Below are positions 7,465 to 17,422 of a stretch of DNA of 64,000 nt, in pieces (within the stretch, counting starts at the first letter, position 1; each line of letters begins with the position of its first letter). The stretch is from Emticicia soli. Lineage in GTDB: Bacteria; Bacteroidota; Bacteroidia; Cytophagales; Spirosomataceae. Position numbers and translations under genes: made by a program. The stretch spans positions 62,001 through 126,000 of the forward strand of contig NZ_JBBEWC010000006.1 in NCBI RefSeq assembly GCF_037860775.1, written 5' to 3'. The notes beneath the pieces are model-generated. The model was not told where the DNA came from. It saw only the letters and a program-made list of their open reading frames with translations, and did not search any database.

Positions 7465-9105
7465 TTACCAAGGTTTTCCGGTGCCTTGAATAAGCCAAGG
7501 TTTCGACCAAGCACTGTTTTTACCGTCAGCCTGAGAGAAGTTAGTTACTTCCAACTTATCAAGCGCTGCGCTAGTATTTGCTTTATTAATATTTAATTCG
7601 TCTTGCATGTAATAGAATCTAACTGGTAACGCCTGACGTTTTGCAGCAGGGCCGGCTTTCAATGCCGGGAAACCGGTTCTTCTGAAATCAAACCATGATT
7701 CAGTAGCGGCTGTCCAGCTTGCAATCCATTTTTGCTCTATTACTTGTTTGATAGTACCCTCGTAAGCAACACCTGCGTTAGCAAGGTATGTGTTAGCTGT
7801 ACCGCCTACACCCCAAGTATTCAAAGATGCTCTTACACCAGCTTCGTAGCGAGCTTTTGCATCACCTGCATTCCAGCCTTTAAGAGCTGCTTCTGCAAGT
7901 ATGAAGTTTACCTCTGCAGCAGAGATTAAACGTGCTCTCAACAACGGACCCGATGCCGCTTTATAAATATCGTTCAGGAACGAAACGTGCGGATTGAATG
8001 AGGTCTGGCCCGGAGTTGGGTTAAGGTTATATGCCGATGGCAATGCCGAGAATGCAGTAGGAAGACCTACATACTCAGGGTCAGTATCAATAACAGTAGC
8101 ACCTACTTTATCTGGCGATAAATATCTTTTGCCACCTTCAATTTTATCAGTACCGGCTGGTAAAGTTGCATCAACTACTAACGGAATCTCAACTTTGTTT
8201 GCCCATACAGCCAAACGTGGATCTTTTAATGATTGAAGAGACTCAACCAAAGTACCTGCCATTTTGATACGACGGTAGTTGCTACCGCTCACATCAAATA
8301 CCGCATTTGCAGGCCATGCAGTACCATCACTAGTACCAGGGAAGCCCATTGTAGCATCTTCAGTATTAACCGTAATGATTGGGTATTGAGCTGCATTACC
8401 TACAATTTTTTCGATACCTGCTTTGGCAACATCAGCTTTTTTAGCCGAAATACGCATATAATAACGTAATGCTAAAGAGTTAGCCATTTTTCTCCACTTG
8501 GTTGGGTCTCCGCCATAATAAACATCAACGTTATCAACAATACCAGAGTACTCAGCTTTTGATTTTGATAAAAGCGTGTTAGCTTTTTCTAAATCAGCCA
8601 AAATACCTGTGTAGATTGTCTCCTGGCTATCAAAAGCAGGCAATATGTCTTCTGTTTTACCCAGCTCCCCTTTCAAGGCAGTCGTATAAGGTGCATCGCC
8701 CCAAAGGTCGGTAATCAAACCAAACATAAAGGCTCTCATTACTAACGATACCCCTTGTTGAAACTCCATGTTCATGGCAACCGAGCGCTCATATACCAAT
8801 TGGTTGTTACGCAAAATATCGTAGTATGCACCCCAGCTTTGGTTTCCACCCCAGTCATAATCGTTATGACCTGACGACCAAGCATCTTTTTGCGTGTGTT
8901 GTACAACACCTGCAATATCCTGATACCCAAGATTCACATATAATTTTGCCGCTTCTGTTAATACAGTAGGCAACACCAGATTCGGGTTCACCACGTCGGG
9001 CTGTAGCCCGTTCGGGTTAGTGTTCACTTCTGTCAGGTCTTCGCAAGAGAAGAAACTGGTAAACAGAAACACTAGTGCAATAATTTTTTTATAACTCTTA
9101 TTCAT
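7465..9105 (-). CDS. SusD/RagB-family nutrient-binding outer membrane lipoprotein
   Basis: 546 residues. The N-terminus is a lipoprotein signal with FFSC ending at Cys21, then EDLTEVNTNPNG, typical of the SusD-like_2 group. TPR-like helical regions follow, for example the conserved RAFMFGLITDLWGDAPY near residue 130, a standard SusD segment. SusD proteins cap the SusC barrel and bind ligand on the cell surface. The gene follows SusC by 21 bases, so the pair is one unit. This subgroup is often linked to substrates other than starch. With a phosphatase, a ceramidase-like protein and a phosphodiesterase nearby, a phosphorylated or lipid-type ligand is plausible, though the protein itself does not show it. 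Confidence 0.95.
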   Translation of the reverse strand: MNKSYKKIIALVFLFTSFFSCEDLTEVNTNPNGLQPDVVNPNLVLPTVLTEAAKLYVNLGYQDIAGVVQHTQKDAWSSGHNDYDWGGNQSWGAYYDILRNNQLVYERSVAMNMEFQQGVSLVMRAFMFGLITDLWGDAPYTTALKGELGKTEDILPAFDSQETIYTGILADLEKANTLLSKSKAEYSGIVDNVDVYYGGDPTKWRKMANSLALRYYMRISAKKADVAKAGIEKIVGNAAQYPIITVNTEDATMGFPGTSDGTAWPANAVFDVSGSNYRRIKMAGTLVESLQSLKDPRLAVWANKVEIPLVVDATLPAGTDKIEGGKRYLSPDKVGATVIDTDPEYVGLPTAFSALPSAYNLNPTPGQTSFNPHVSFLNDIYKAASGPLLRARLISAAEVNFILAEAALKGWNAGDAKARYEAGVRASLNTWGVGGTANTYLANAGVAYEGTIKQVIEQKWIASWTAATESWFDFRRTGFPALKAGPAAKRQALPVRFYYMQDELNINKANTSAALDKLEVTNFSQADGKNSAWSKPWLIQGTGKPW

Positions 9106-9126
9106 TGATTTCAGAATTTAAGATTT

Positions 9127-12100
9127 TTAGAATGTCAGGCCAAGTTTGAAACCAACCGGAATAACCCAAGGCGTAACGTTGTATCTTTCGATACCTTGTT
9201 TAAATTGCGTACCTGCTTGTACACCTGCTTGTGGCTGGAAAGCCATCTCTGGGTCGATACCAATTTTAGCGGCTGTCCAAAGCATGATATTACGGCTGTA
9301 AACCGAGAAGTTTGCACTTTGCAAACCAAGTCTTTTTACAAAATTGCCTGGTAGCTCGTAGCCAAGAGAAACCTCTCTTAATTTAATGAATGAGGCATCA
9401 AACAGGGCAGCTCTTGAGAAATCCCAAGGGTAGTTGTCGCCGTAAGGGATAATCTTAGTACCAGGGCCACCAAGGTTTTCGGTATAACCTGTAATTTCTC
9501 CGGCTTCGTTGTATTGAGCAATCACACCAGGGTTAAATACACCATAAGCATAAGTGTTTCCACCGTATTCGAACGGATACCCGCCGTATTCTGCAGTAGG
9601 CCCACCAACAATGTTGAATTTATTGCCTTGCACTCTTACTAAATCATTATCAATTAAGTAGTTACGTAGTGCGTCACCCGTTAAACCGTTAGGATTAATC
9701 AAGTTATCAAGGAAACGTTGTGTTTTAAGGTCAGACTCGCCATAACGGTAAGTTTGAGAAATAAAATCACCACCTTGTCTCCAGTCGAATGTCATATTCA
9801 AGCTGAAGTTTTTGTAGCTCAATGAAGTCTGAAGACCTAAGATAAAGTCAGGGTTGAAATTACCAATTTTATTACGAGAGTTAGACGCTGAAATAGCTTG
9901 CCATGAACCGTTTTCGTCAAGAATCGGGTAACCAAAGTAAGGCGATGATGGGTCTTTTACAGTTACTAACTCTGAGTCATAGATATCGCCGATTGTTTCG
10001 CCAACGTATGTCCAGGCACCACCTTTAGCGTCTGTCCACAAAGTATAGAAATCAATCCCAGGAGAAAGTTCTTTAATCGTAGTTCTATTTCTATAGAAGT
10101 TGGCTGTTAAATCTAATCTCCAACCATTTTTCTCAAACGGAGTACCACCCACTGTGATTTCAGTACCTTTACTTACTAACAAACCTGCGTTGATGTTTTT
10201 CTGAGTATAACCAGTTGACGGAGGAAGTTTTGTAGGGATAATCTGGTTTCTGTTTTCAACCACATAGTATGTACCAGATACTCTCAACTTGTTTTTGAAC
10301 ATGGTTAAATCGCCACCAAATTCATAAGAAGTAGAAATCTCAGGTTTCAAATCAGGCAATAGAATAGTGCTAGATTTCGACAAACGAGTAAGGCCATTCC
10401 ATGCTTCGTTGTTAGCAAGAACGTTAATCAAGCTATAAGGGTTTGTATCGTTACCTACTTGCGCCACACCAACTCTTAGTTTCAACATATTAAGATTCGG
10501 CGATGAGGTCTGGAACATTTCGTTTACAAGGAAACTCAATGAAGCACCAGGGTAGAAATACGAACGGTTTGCAGCAGGTAGTGTACTCGACCAGTCGTTT
10601 CTGGCTGTAAGGTCTAAGAATACCATATCTTTGAAACCGATATTTGCCATACCATAAAGGCTATACACTAATTTTCTCGACATGCTGCTAGTATATTGTA
10701 AGTTAGCAGGTGCAATGTTTTGTAGTGTATATAAACCCGGCATAATCAAACCGGTACCATTTCTACTTTTGTTTTCAGTATCTGAGAACTCAGTATTACG
10801 AACGTTACCACCGGCAGAAAGCGACAGAGAGAAGTTTTGTACATTCTTGTTATAAGTAGCCAAGAAGTCGGCATTGCTTTCAAAACGTTTCAAATCAACA
10901 ATACCGTAAGCACCATTACGCTCGGCGGTGTAGCTTCTTGCAATTTTGGTTTCACGTTTTTCGCCGTAGCTATCAAGTGCATAACGAGCCATCAAGCTAA
11001 GTTCAGGTGTAATCTGGTAGTCAGCTTTTACGTTACCAAACAAACGATTTCTTTCAAAGGCATTTTTAACTTCATAAGCCAAAAACCAAGGGTTGTTGAA
11101 GTTACCGATTGATTGAGATCTTTGTTGTAAACCTTCCTGACCCGGCACCCAATAGTCTCTCAAGTCGTTGATGTCAATGTGTTGGCCCACCGCATAAGCC
11201 CATTGTAATGGGTTAGAACCTCTTTCACCCGCAGGGCGGTTGTTTGAGTTGTTGCGGCTTAAATCTATATTAGTGCTTAATCTTAATTTATTGCTTAATT
11301 TCAATGAAGTAGCAATAGCCAAAGAGTTTTTGAACAGGTCAGAACCAGGAATAATACCACGGTTTGTCATGTTTGAGTAAGCTACACGGTAGTTTACGTA
11401 GTCGTTGCTATTGGCAATTGAGATACCGTTTGTAGTAGTGATACCCGTTTGTACAAAATCTCTGATGTTATTTGGGTGAGAAACCAACTCAGTCGGGATT
11501 GGTTTACCGTTCGCATCTTTAGGGCTATTCCATTGAATCGCTTTGTAACCTTTGTCTAGCTCAGGGCCAACACCACCGGCCGAACCTTCGTCAATCATCA
11601 ACACACCACCCGGATACGGGTTTTTGTCTGGCGTAAACGGAAGAATACCCGTAGCAAATTTAGAGTGCATATCAAGGAAACGGTAAGGCATATCGAAAAC
11701 TGTATTTGTAGTAAGGTTTACAGTCATCTTCTTAGCTTTCGAACCATTTTTAGTAGTGATGATAACCACACCATTACCAGCTCTTGAACCATAAAGGGCA
11801 GCGGCACTTGGTCCTTTCAGAACTGTTACACTCTCAACGTTCTCAGGGTTTAAGTCAGAAATAGCATTACCGTAGTCAACACGGTTATCGCCACCTACCT
11901 GGCCTACGTTGTTTAAGCTGTTAATGATAGGTACCCCATCAATTACAAACAAAGGTTGGTTATCGTTGCTCAATGATTTAGCACCTCTGATAACCATACT
12001 TACCGACGAACCAGTACCACCGGTAGAGTTAATAGCAACACCGGCTACTTTGCCCGACATTGCGTTTAGTACGTTTTCGTTTGAGATACGGCTAAGGTCT

Positions 12101-12516
12101 TTGCCGTCTACTTTACCTACTGAGTAACCCAACGATTTTTCTTCACGTTTGATACCCAAGGCAGTTACAACCACCTCTTTCAGGCTTTCAGAACTTAAAT
12201 CCATTGCAAGGTCTACTACGCTTCTGTTTCCTACCGGAACCTCAGCTGCTTCGTAACCAACAAATGAAAAAACTAAAACAGGATTACTTCCACTTACTTC
12301 GATAGAGTAAATACCGGAAGCATTTGTGCTTGTTCCTTTTTGAGAACCTTTTAGTAAGATGTTTACGCCAGGCATAGCGGCACCGTCGTCTTTAGACGTG
12401 ACCTTACCTGTCACCGTCCGGGTCTGAGCCCAAACTGTCGGAGCACAAGCAGCCAACAGGATACCGAAAAAAACCAGCCCCCTAAGCATGCTTCGGAGAG
12501 TAAAGTTTAACTTCAT
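9127..12516 (-). CDS. SusC/RagA-family TonB-linked outer membrane transporter
   Basis: 1129 residues from ATG 12516; an upstream in-frame TTG at 12555 would put 13 residues before the signal peptide, so the ATG is preferred. After the signal (ending near TVWAQ) come a carboxypeptidase-like domain (TVTGKVTSKDDGAAMPGVN), the SusC linker EVVVTALGIKREEKSLGYSV that acts as TonB box region, a plug domain (VLNAMSGKVAGVAI, then LFVIDGVPI and VLKGPSAAALYGSRAGNGV), and a 22-strand barrel ending in an aromatic residue (GLTF). No N-terminal STN signalling domain is present, so classical SusC-to-FecR signalling to the adjacent ECF sigma factor is not expected. It forms the surface importer with the SusD gene 21 bases downstream. 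Confidence 0.97.
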   Translation of the reverse strand: MKLNFTLRSMLRGLVFFGILLAACAPTVWAQTRTVTGKVTSKDDGAAMPGVNILLKGSQKGTSTNASGIYSIEVSGSNPVLVFSFVGYEAAEVPVGNRSVVDLAMDLSSESLKEVVVTALGIKREEKSLGYSVGKVDGKDLSRISNENVLNAMSGKVAGVAINSTGGTGSSVSMVIRGAKSLSNDNQPLFVIDGVPIINSLNNVGQVGGDNRVDYGNAISDLNPENVESVTVLKGPSAAALYGSRAGNGVVIITTKNGSKAKKMTVNLTTNTVFDMPYRFLDMHSKFATGILPFTPDKNPYPGGVLMIDEGSAGGVGPELDKGYKAIQWNSPKDANGKPIPTELVSHPNNIRDFVQTGITTTNGISIANSNDYVNYRVAYSNMTNRGIIPGSDLFKNSLAIATSLKLSNKLRLSTNIDLSRNNSNNRPAGERGSNPLQWAYAVGQHIDINDLRDYWVPGQEGLQQRSQSIGNFNNPWFLAYEVKNAFERNRLFGNVKADYQITPELSLMARYALDSYGEKRETKIARSYTAERNGAYGIVDLKRFESNADFLATYNKNVQNFSLSLSAGGNVRNTEFSDTENKSRNGTGLIMPGLYTLQNIAPANLQYTSSMSRKLVYSLYGMANIGFKDMVFLDLTARNDWSSTLPAANRSYFYPGASLSFLVNEMFQTSSPNLNMLKLRVGVAQVGNDTNPYSLINVLANNEAWNGLTRLSKSSTILLPDLKPEISTSYEFGGDLTMFKNKLRVSGTYYVVENRNQIIPTKLPPSTGYTQKNINAGLLVSKGTEITVGGTPFEKNGWRLDLTANFYRNRTTIKELSPGIDFYTLWTDAKGGAWTYVGETIGDIYDSELVTVKDPSSPYFGYPILDENGSWQAISASNSRNKIGNFNPDFILGLQTSLSYKNFSLNMTFDWRQGGDFISQTYRYGESDLKTQRFLDNLINPNGLTGDALRNYLIDNDLVRVQGNKFNIVGGPTAEYGGYPFEYGGNTYAYGVFNPGVIAQYNEAGEITGYTENLGGPGTKIIPYGDNYPWDFSRAALFDASFIKLREVSLGYELPGNFVKRLGLQSANFSVYSRNIMLWTAAKIGIDPEMAFQPQAGVQAGTQFKQGIERYNVTPWVIPVGFKLGLTF

Positions 12517-12646
12517 AATATGTTTTTTTAAAGTGAAGATAGAATTGTAACTCAATTACTTGAATTTTACTGAATTACTGTTTAAGTGATAAAATGTACT
12601 ACTGGGTTTGGTAATGATTATATAAATTTTACATTGAGAATTTACA

Positions 12647-13186
12647 TTAGAGAGCAAGCGCAAGGTCTACGCTGCCACGCAGGAACTGTTTTGCCTTAAC
12701 AAGCTGATTCTTAACGGTATTCTTAGAGATTCGCATCATTTCGGCAATCTCCTGATACGACTTCCCGTCTTCAACATTCAGCTTCAAAATCATCTTACGT
12801 TTGGCCGGAAGGCTATTCATTGCATTGCGTAGCAAAACAATTTTTGCTTCTTCGGCGTCTGAATTATTGTTGTGGTCTTCTTCCATCATTTGTAGATACT
12901 GATGTTGAAGCGACTGGCTTCTTTCAATCTTTTTGAGGTGATCGAAAGCCAGGTTGCGCAAGCAGGTAAAGATGTAAGAGTTGAAGTTCAGGTCGGGATT
13001 AATCTGTTCTCTACGATTCCAGATTTTAATAAAAACTTCGTGCAACATATTTTCGGCCTCCTCTTCATCTTTCACAATAGCCATTGAAAATCGGATACCG
13101 GGCTCTTTGTAATGGTTGTAAAGTTTGGTAAAAGCCGTACTGTCTCCTTCGGCGACTTTCATAATTATGCGATCGAGTGCTTCCAT
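12647..13186 (-). CDS. RNA polymerase sigma-70 factor, ECF subfamily
   Basis: 179 residues with both ECF regions: sigma-2 (about 25-90; EAENMLHEVFIKIWNRREQI and FNSYIFTCLRNLAFDHLKK) and sigma-4 (about 120-172; SLPAKRKMILKLNVEDGKSY then the helix-turn-helix SYQEIAEMMRISKNTVKNQL). Bacteroidota ECF sigma factors of this kind usually sit next to a FecR anti-sigma gene and activate an adjacent SusC/SusD operon. Here no complete FecR gene is nearby; the next gene on the strand is SusC, 130 bases away. A short FecR-like stub lies about 10 kb downstream. The sigma factor is the likely local activator; how it is controlled is open. Confidence 0.95.
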   Translation of the reverse strand: MEALDRIIMKVAEGDSTAFTKLYNHYKEPGIRFSMAIVKDEEEAENMLHEVFIKIWNRREQINPDLNFNSYIFTCLRNLAFDHLKKIERSQSLQHQYLQMMEEDHNNNSDAEEAKIVLLRNAMNSLPAKRKMILKLNVEDGKSYQEIAEMMRISKNTVKNQLVKAKQFLRGSVDLALAL

Positions 13187-13929
13187 GAGTAAGCTAAATT
13201 TTTAGGATAGGTGTTAATTTAATAATGTAATAAAAAGAGTGCTTGGCCTTTCGTAAATAAGTACAAAATAATCATACTATAATACCAACCTGAAAGTATC
13301 ATAATTGTCTCATTGCATTTGTCTGCTTAAAACTTTTTAGGGGCTATAAAACACAATGATTATTTACAATTGAGACTCTTAAATTGGCAGTTGAAACTCC
13401 GATAGATTTCTAATAAATTATAAGGCTGAATAATTATGAAATAAATGTACAAAGTTTTCCGTACACCATATTCGCATATTACGTAAAATAATCCTCAAAA
13501 CACGCACACCCCTTATTTATTAACTTTAAGCTAAAATTGGAGGGTATAATAATAATAGTTTAATAAAATTGAAGGCATTTTTGCACCTCCGGTCAATAAT
13601 TTTTCGGTATAGAATATTTCCGTTTATGCTCCGAAAAAATGTCTGTTTATCAGGTAAAAATATGTTCTTTTTCCTCCTGATTTTATCTGGCAGATAGGCA
13701 AGCAAGAGTATTAGATTTGGTACTATATATAATAAGGATATAGAGAAGAGATTTAGATGGTACTTTTGAAGTCTAAAAAAGTTTATCATTCAACCACTAA
13801 TAGCAACTAAAAGATAGACGATGCTATGAAAAAAACTCCGTGCAACTCTGTGCTAAACTTCGTGATACTCCGTGGTTAAGACTATTTTACCACGGAGTAT
13901 CACGAAGTTTCACAGAGGGTAGCTTCAAA
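13187..13929. other. Gene-poor AT-rich spacer
   Basis: A 743-base spacer. It should hold the sigma factor promoter at its left end, but no promoter could be assigned with confidence. The only longer open frame (13526-13789, minus) has hydrophobic, low-complexity composition, no ribosome binding site and no recognisable fold. The right end contains a long inverted repeat, listed separately. Confidence 0.5.
13846..13917 (-). terminator. Long inverted repeat downstream of the esterase gene
   Basis: An inverted repeat with arms 13846-13876 and 13889-13917. The arms match over about 29 positions apart from a two-base indel, around a 12-base loop. It starts 13 bases after the esterase stop codon. 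It would form a very stable RNA hairpin on either strand. No T tract follows, so it may be a processing or stability element or a dispersed repeat rather than a classical terminator. The wording of the arms (ACTCCGTGGT, CACGAAGTTT) is typical of a repeat family found in many genomes. Confidence 0.6.
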
Positions 13930-14793
13930 CTACTTCGCCGGATACACTTTCTGCAACCAAAGCGTAATTTTAGAATAAATACTAAAGAGGCTTTTCCGCA
14001 TTTCATGCGTTTCGCCCGGATACAGTTCCAGTTGTGACTGAATACCTAGCGATTGTAGTTTTTTATACAATGCTTTGGCTTGCCCTACGTGCACCAGTTC
14101 ATCGCTCTCACCGTGAAAAACAATAGTTGGCACGCCCGACTCTTTAGTTAAATAATGAATCGGGCTGGCTTCAACGGCAATAGCAGCTTTCGGGTTAGCA
14201 TCACCCAGAAACTGCGTAATGATATTTCCACCTGATGGATTCTCTCTGAAAGTCTTATCCGTCAGGTCGGTTGGGCCTACAATATCTATTACGGTTCGTA
14301 TCTGCTTCCCTTTATCATATTTATAGGTATATAATAATGAAAGATGCGCTCCGGCGCTTACACCCAGCAAAGCAAACTCGTTGCCATTGTAGCCATAGGT
14401 TGATGCCTTAGCCGATAGGAATGCCATCGCATTTTGCAAATCTTCAATTTGCGCAGGGAAACGGTTTTTGCCCTCTCTTAATAAACGATAATTGAGCGTC
14501 ACAATCCCATAACCTTGCGAGGTAAGCGTATTTACCAATATTTTCGGAAAATCGTTTTTACTTCCCCATTTCCAAGAGCCGCCGTGCACATACACTATTA
14601 GTTTGGTAGATGCCGAATGCTTTGTAGGCAAATACAAATCGAGCAGATTGCCATTACCCTCAGCAGGGCCATAAGCCAGATTAAGATGTTGTGTATAGGT
14701 AGAATCCTGACGGAAACTATCCCTGCTATTTTTGCTCCAGACTTGTGAAGATGCCAGTAATACAAGGGCTATAGTCGATAAGATATAATTCAT
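13930..14793 (-). CDS. Secreted alpha/beta-hydrolase esterase (BD-FAE/lipase-like)
   Basis: 287 residues with a signal peptide (residues 1-20, ending QVWS). The alpha/beta-hydrolase motifs of the hormone-sensitive-lipase/BD-FAE type are clear: the oxyanion-hole HGGSW at 70-74, the nucleophile elbow GVSAG with Ser146, the acid GESDELVH with Asp231, and the catalytic His263 in GETHEM. Such enzymes remove acetyl or feruloyl groups from polysaccharides or hydrolyse small esters. It is transcribed away from the GH92 operon, with a 179-base divergent promoter region between them, so both may answer to the same signal. A role as a carbohydrate esterase for that glycan is an inference. Confidence 0.88.
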   Translation of the reverse strand: MNYILSTIALVLLASSQVWSKNSRDSFRQDSTYTQHLNLAYGPAEGNGNLLDLYLPTKHSASTKLIVYVHGGSWKWGSKNDFPKILVNTLTSQGYGIVTLNYRLLREGKNRFPAQIEDLQNAMAFLSAKASTYGYNGNEFALLGVSAGAHLSLLYTYKYDKGKQIRTVIDIVGPTDLTDKTFRENPSGGNIITQFLGDANPKAAIAVEASPIHYLTKESGVPTIVFHGESDELVHVGQAKALYKKLQSLGIQSQLELYPGETHEMRKSLFSIYSKITLWLQKVYPAK

Positions 14794-14823
14794 TCTTTTA
14801 TGATAATTTATAGTTTAACAGCC

Positions 14824-14852
14824 GGGTATAAATATTACATTATTTCATACCC
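14824..14852. promoter_or_regulatory. Candidate operator dyad in the esterase/GH92 divergent promoter
   Basis: An inverted repeat, GGGTATAAAT with ATTTCATACCC (one-base bulge, 8-base spacer), lies in the only space between the divergent esterase and GH92 genes. The position fits an operator shared by both promoters. No local regulator gene is obvious. Confidence 0.35.
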
Positions 14853-14972
14853 TTTACCCTCTCTACAAACTAAAAAACGCCTCGAATATTGTTTTTTTTA
14901 TAAATCAATAGTCTTGAAACGGTGAATTGAAGTAATTAAAATATCAATCAACCTAAGCACTACCTGCTTTGC

Positions 14973-17381
14973 ATGAACACCAGACCATACAAATACACAA
15001 TCTTAAAAAAAACTTACAGCTTTTGGCTATCTGCCATTTGCCTTGTCGGCACAATAGCCATACAATCTTGCTCAAAGCGCTCAGGTAAAGAGCCAGCAGA
15101 TTATGTTGACCCATTTATTGGTACCGATTTCTACGGCCATACTTTTCCGGGTGCAGTTGTGCCTTTTGGCATGATTCAACTAAGCCCCGACCACGACACC
15201 AAGGGCTGGACATACAGCAGCGGTTATAGTTATTCTGATAGCACCATTGAGGGTTTCAGCCATACGCATTTCAGCGGCGTAGGCATGACAACGGGCGGAG
15301 ATATTCTGCTGATGCCGACTGTAAAAGACAAAATACAAACCAGCCCGGGCACAAAAGATAATCCTGATTCGGGCTACAGGTCAAGATACAATAAGGACGA
15401 CGAAAACGCCACGCCGGGTTATTATAGCGTATTACTTAAAGACGATAACATAAAAGCCGAGCTTACCGCCACCAAACGTGTAGGTATGCACCGCTATACT
15501 TTCCCGAAGGCTCGCCGTTCAAATATCCTGCTCGATTTGGCGCATGAAATAGGCAAAGACGATAAAAGCGGCAAATCAGTATTAAAAATAGTCGGTGATT
15601 CAACCATTGAGGGCTACAAAGACGCCAACGGAACAATGGTTTATTTTGTAGCCAAATTCAGCCGTCCGTTCGATTACTACGGCACTTGGGATTCAGATTA
15701 TAGCACACCAGAGTCGGCCGAAGGTTACTGGCCTTATAAAGACGAAGAAAAAGGGCTGAACGTAGGCGCATTTGTGAGCTACGCCACCAAAGAAGCCGAA
15801 CAGATATTGGTAAAAGTGGCGGTTTCGTTTGTGAGTGTAGAAGGGGCAAGAAATAACCTCAAAACCGAAATTCCAGACTGGGATTTTGACAAAGTGAAAA
15901 ACAATGCCCACAAGGCATGGAACGACGAATTAACAAAAGTGAGCGTTAAGATCAGCGATGAATCGAAAAAACAGATTTTCTATACGGCGGTTTACCGCAG
16001 CCTATTAGCACAATACATCGGGCAAGATGTAGACGGACAATATATGGGCATGGACAACAAGGTGCATACCGCCAAAGGCTATGACTTTGTTCCAAACTTT
16101 TCGTGCTGGGATACTTACCGCAGCCAGCACCCGCTGCTTACTATTATTGCACCTAATCACGTAAACGACCTTGTAAAATCTATTGCCGCCAAAACCTCAG
16201 AATTCGGCTGGTTACCTGCACAGCATTTCAGAAACGAGTTCGGGCAAGGCATGGTCGGCGACCACCTAGTGCCCGTAATTGTTGACGCCTATATAAAAGG
16301 ATATAGAGACTGGGATATTGAAGGCTTATACAACGCCATGCGCCGCAAGGCATTAGAATTGCCAACTGCCCCACTTCCAGCCTCAGCGGGGCGTTCAGGT
16401 CTTACCGATTACATGAGTTTAGGCTATGCGCCTTGCGATGTCGTAACCGAATCTGTACCTAACACACTAGAGCTTGCCTACAACGATTGGTGTATTGCCC
16501 AATTGGCCGATGCCCTGGGCAAAAAAGAAGATGCAGCCTTGTTTTATAAACGAGCGCAAAATTACAAAAACGTGTACGACCCAAGCACACAATTTATGCG
16601 CCCACGCCGTAAAAATGGTGCTTGGCTTGAAGAAAAAGGCAATAACGAACAAAAGATAGATTCGGTAGGTGCGCACCATTATTACCGTTATTTCGACCCA
16701 TTGCTAGTTGGCCGTCGCCCGAATCGCCATTATACAGAATCGAACGCATGGCAATACCTGTGGTCGGTTCAGCATGATGCCAAAGGCTTGGTAACTCTGT
16801 TGGGAGGAGACGAAGCCTTCAACAATCGTCTGGACACTTTCTTTACAATGGATGCCTCTATAAGCGAGCCTAAATATGTGGGTGTAGTAGGTACAATTGG
16901 GCAATACGTGCATGGAAACCAGCCATCGCACCATGTGGCTTATCTTTACAATTATGCATCAGCCCCTTGGAAAACCCAATACCGTACACGAGAAATCATG
17001 CAGAAATTCTACCGCACAGGGCCGGGTGGGCTGAGCGGCAACGAAGATATGGGTTCGCTTTCATCATGGTTTGTGTTGAGCAGCATGGGCATTTATTCGG
17101 TTACACCGGGTAGCAGCAATTACGCCATCGGTAGCCCGATGTTCGATGAAGTGTCAATCAACCTAAAAGACAACAAGACTTTCAGCATTATTGCTAAAAA
17201 CAATAGCCCAGAAAACAAATACATTCAATCGGCAACACTAAATGGCAAGCCGTTTAACCGTTGTTTTATCGACCATGCAGAGATTATGGCTGGCGGTGAA
17301 TTAGTTTTTGAGATGGGGGCAACACCCAATAAAACCTGGGGAGTAGGCAAAGACGCCCTCCCCTATTCTTTTAGTAAATAG
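14973..17381 (+). CDS. GH92-family glycoside hydrolase with Gln at the usual general-acid position
   Basis: 802 residues with an N-terminal hydrophobic signal ending in a Cys (IQSCS, a likely lipoprotein). The GH92 hallmark DPFIGTDFYGHTFPGA begins about residue 47. The catalytic (alpha/alpha)6 half has GNEDMGSLSSWFVLSSMGIY (catalytic-base region) and SNYAIGSPMF. In alpha-mannosidase members the general acid is the Glu of HGNEPSHH; here the motif is HGNQPSHH, with CAG coding Gln650 (bases 16920-16922). A Gln here is known from GH92 enzymes acting on mannose-1-phosphate diesters, where the phosphate leaving group needs no acid. It is the first gene of a five-gene operon; the next starts 41 bases on. 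Confidence 0.96.
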   Translation: MNTRPYKYTILKKTYSFWLSAICLVGTIAIQSCSKRSGKEPADYVDPFIGTDFYGHTFPGAVVPFGMIQLSPDHDTKGWTYSSGYSYSDSTIEGFSHTHFSGVGMTTGGDILLMPTVKDKIQTSPGTKDNPDSGYRSRYNKDDENATPGYYSVLLKDDNIKAELTATKRVGMHRYTFPKARRSNILLDLAHEIGKDDKSGKSVLKIVGDSTIEGYKDANGTMVYFVAKFSRPFDYYGTWDSDYSTPESAEGYWPYKDEEKGLNVGAFVSYATKEAEQILVKVAVSFVSVEGARNNLKTEIPDWDFDKVKNNAHKAWNDELTKVSVKISDESKKQIFYTAVYRSLLAQYIGQDVDGQYMGMDNKVHTAKGYDFVPNFSCWDTYRSQHPLLTIIAPNHVNDLVKSIAAKTSEFGWLPAQHFRNEFGQGMVGDHLVPVIVDAYIKGYRDWDIEGLYNAMRRKALELPTAPLPASAGRSGLTDYMSLGYAPCDVVTESVPNTLELAYNDWCIAQLADALGKKEDAALFYKRAQNYKNVYDPSTQFMRPRRKNGAWLEEKGNNEQKIDSVGAHHYYRYFDPLLVGRRPNRHYTESNAWQYLWSVQHDAKGLVTLLGGDEAFNNRLDTFFTMDASISEPKYVGVVGTIGQYVHGNQPSHHVAYLYNYASAPWKTQYRTREIMQKFYRTGPGGLSGNEDMGSLSSWFVLSSMGIYSVTPGSSNYAIGSPMFDEVSINLKDNKTFSIIAKNNSPENKYIQSATLNGKPFNRCFIDHAEIMAGGELVFEMGATPNKTWGVGKDALPYSFSK

Positions 17382-17422
17382 TGAATAGTGTTTTCTGAAA
17401 ATCACTGAAACGTAACATAACC

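Noticed and set aside
13526..13789. Minus-strand open frame of 87 codons in the sigma/esterase spacer
   Set aside because: Low-complexity hydrophobic and basic composition typical of translated AT-rich DNA, no ribosome binding site, no motif, and isolated from operons.
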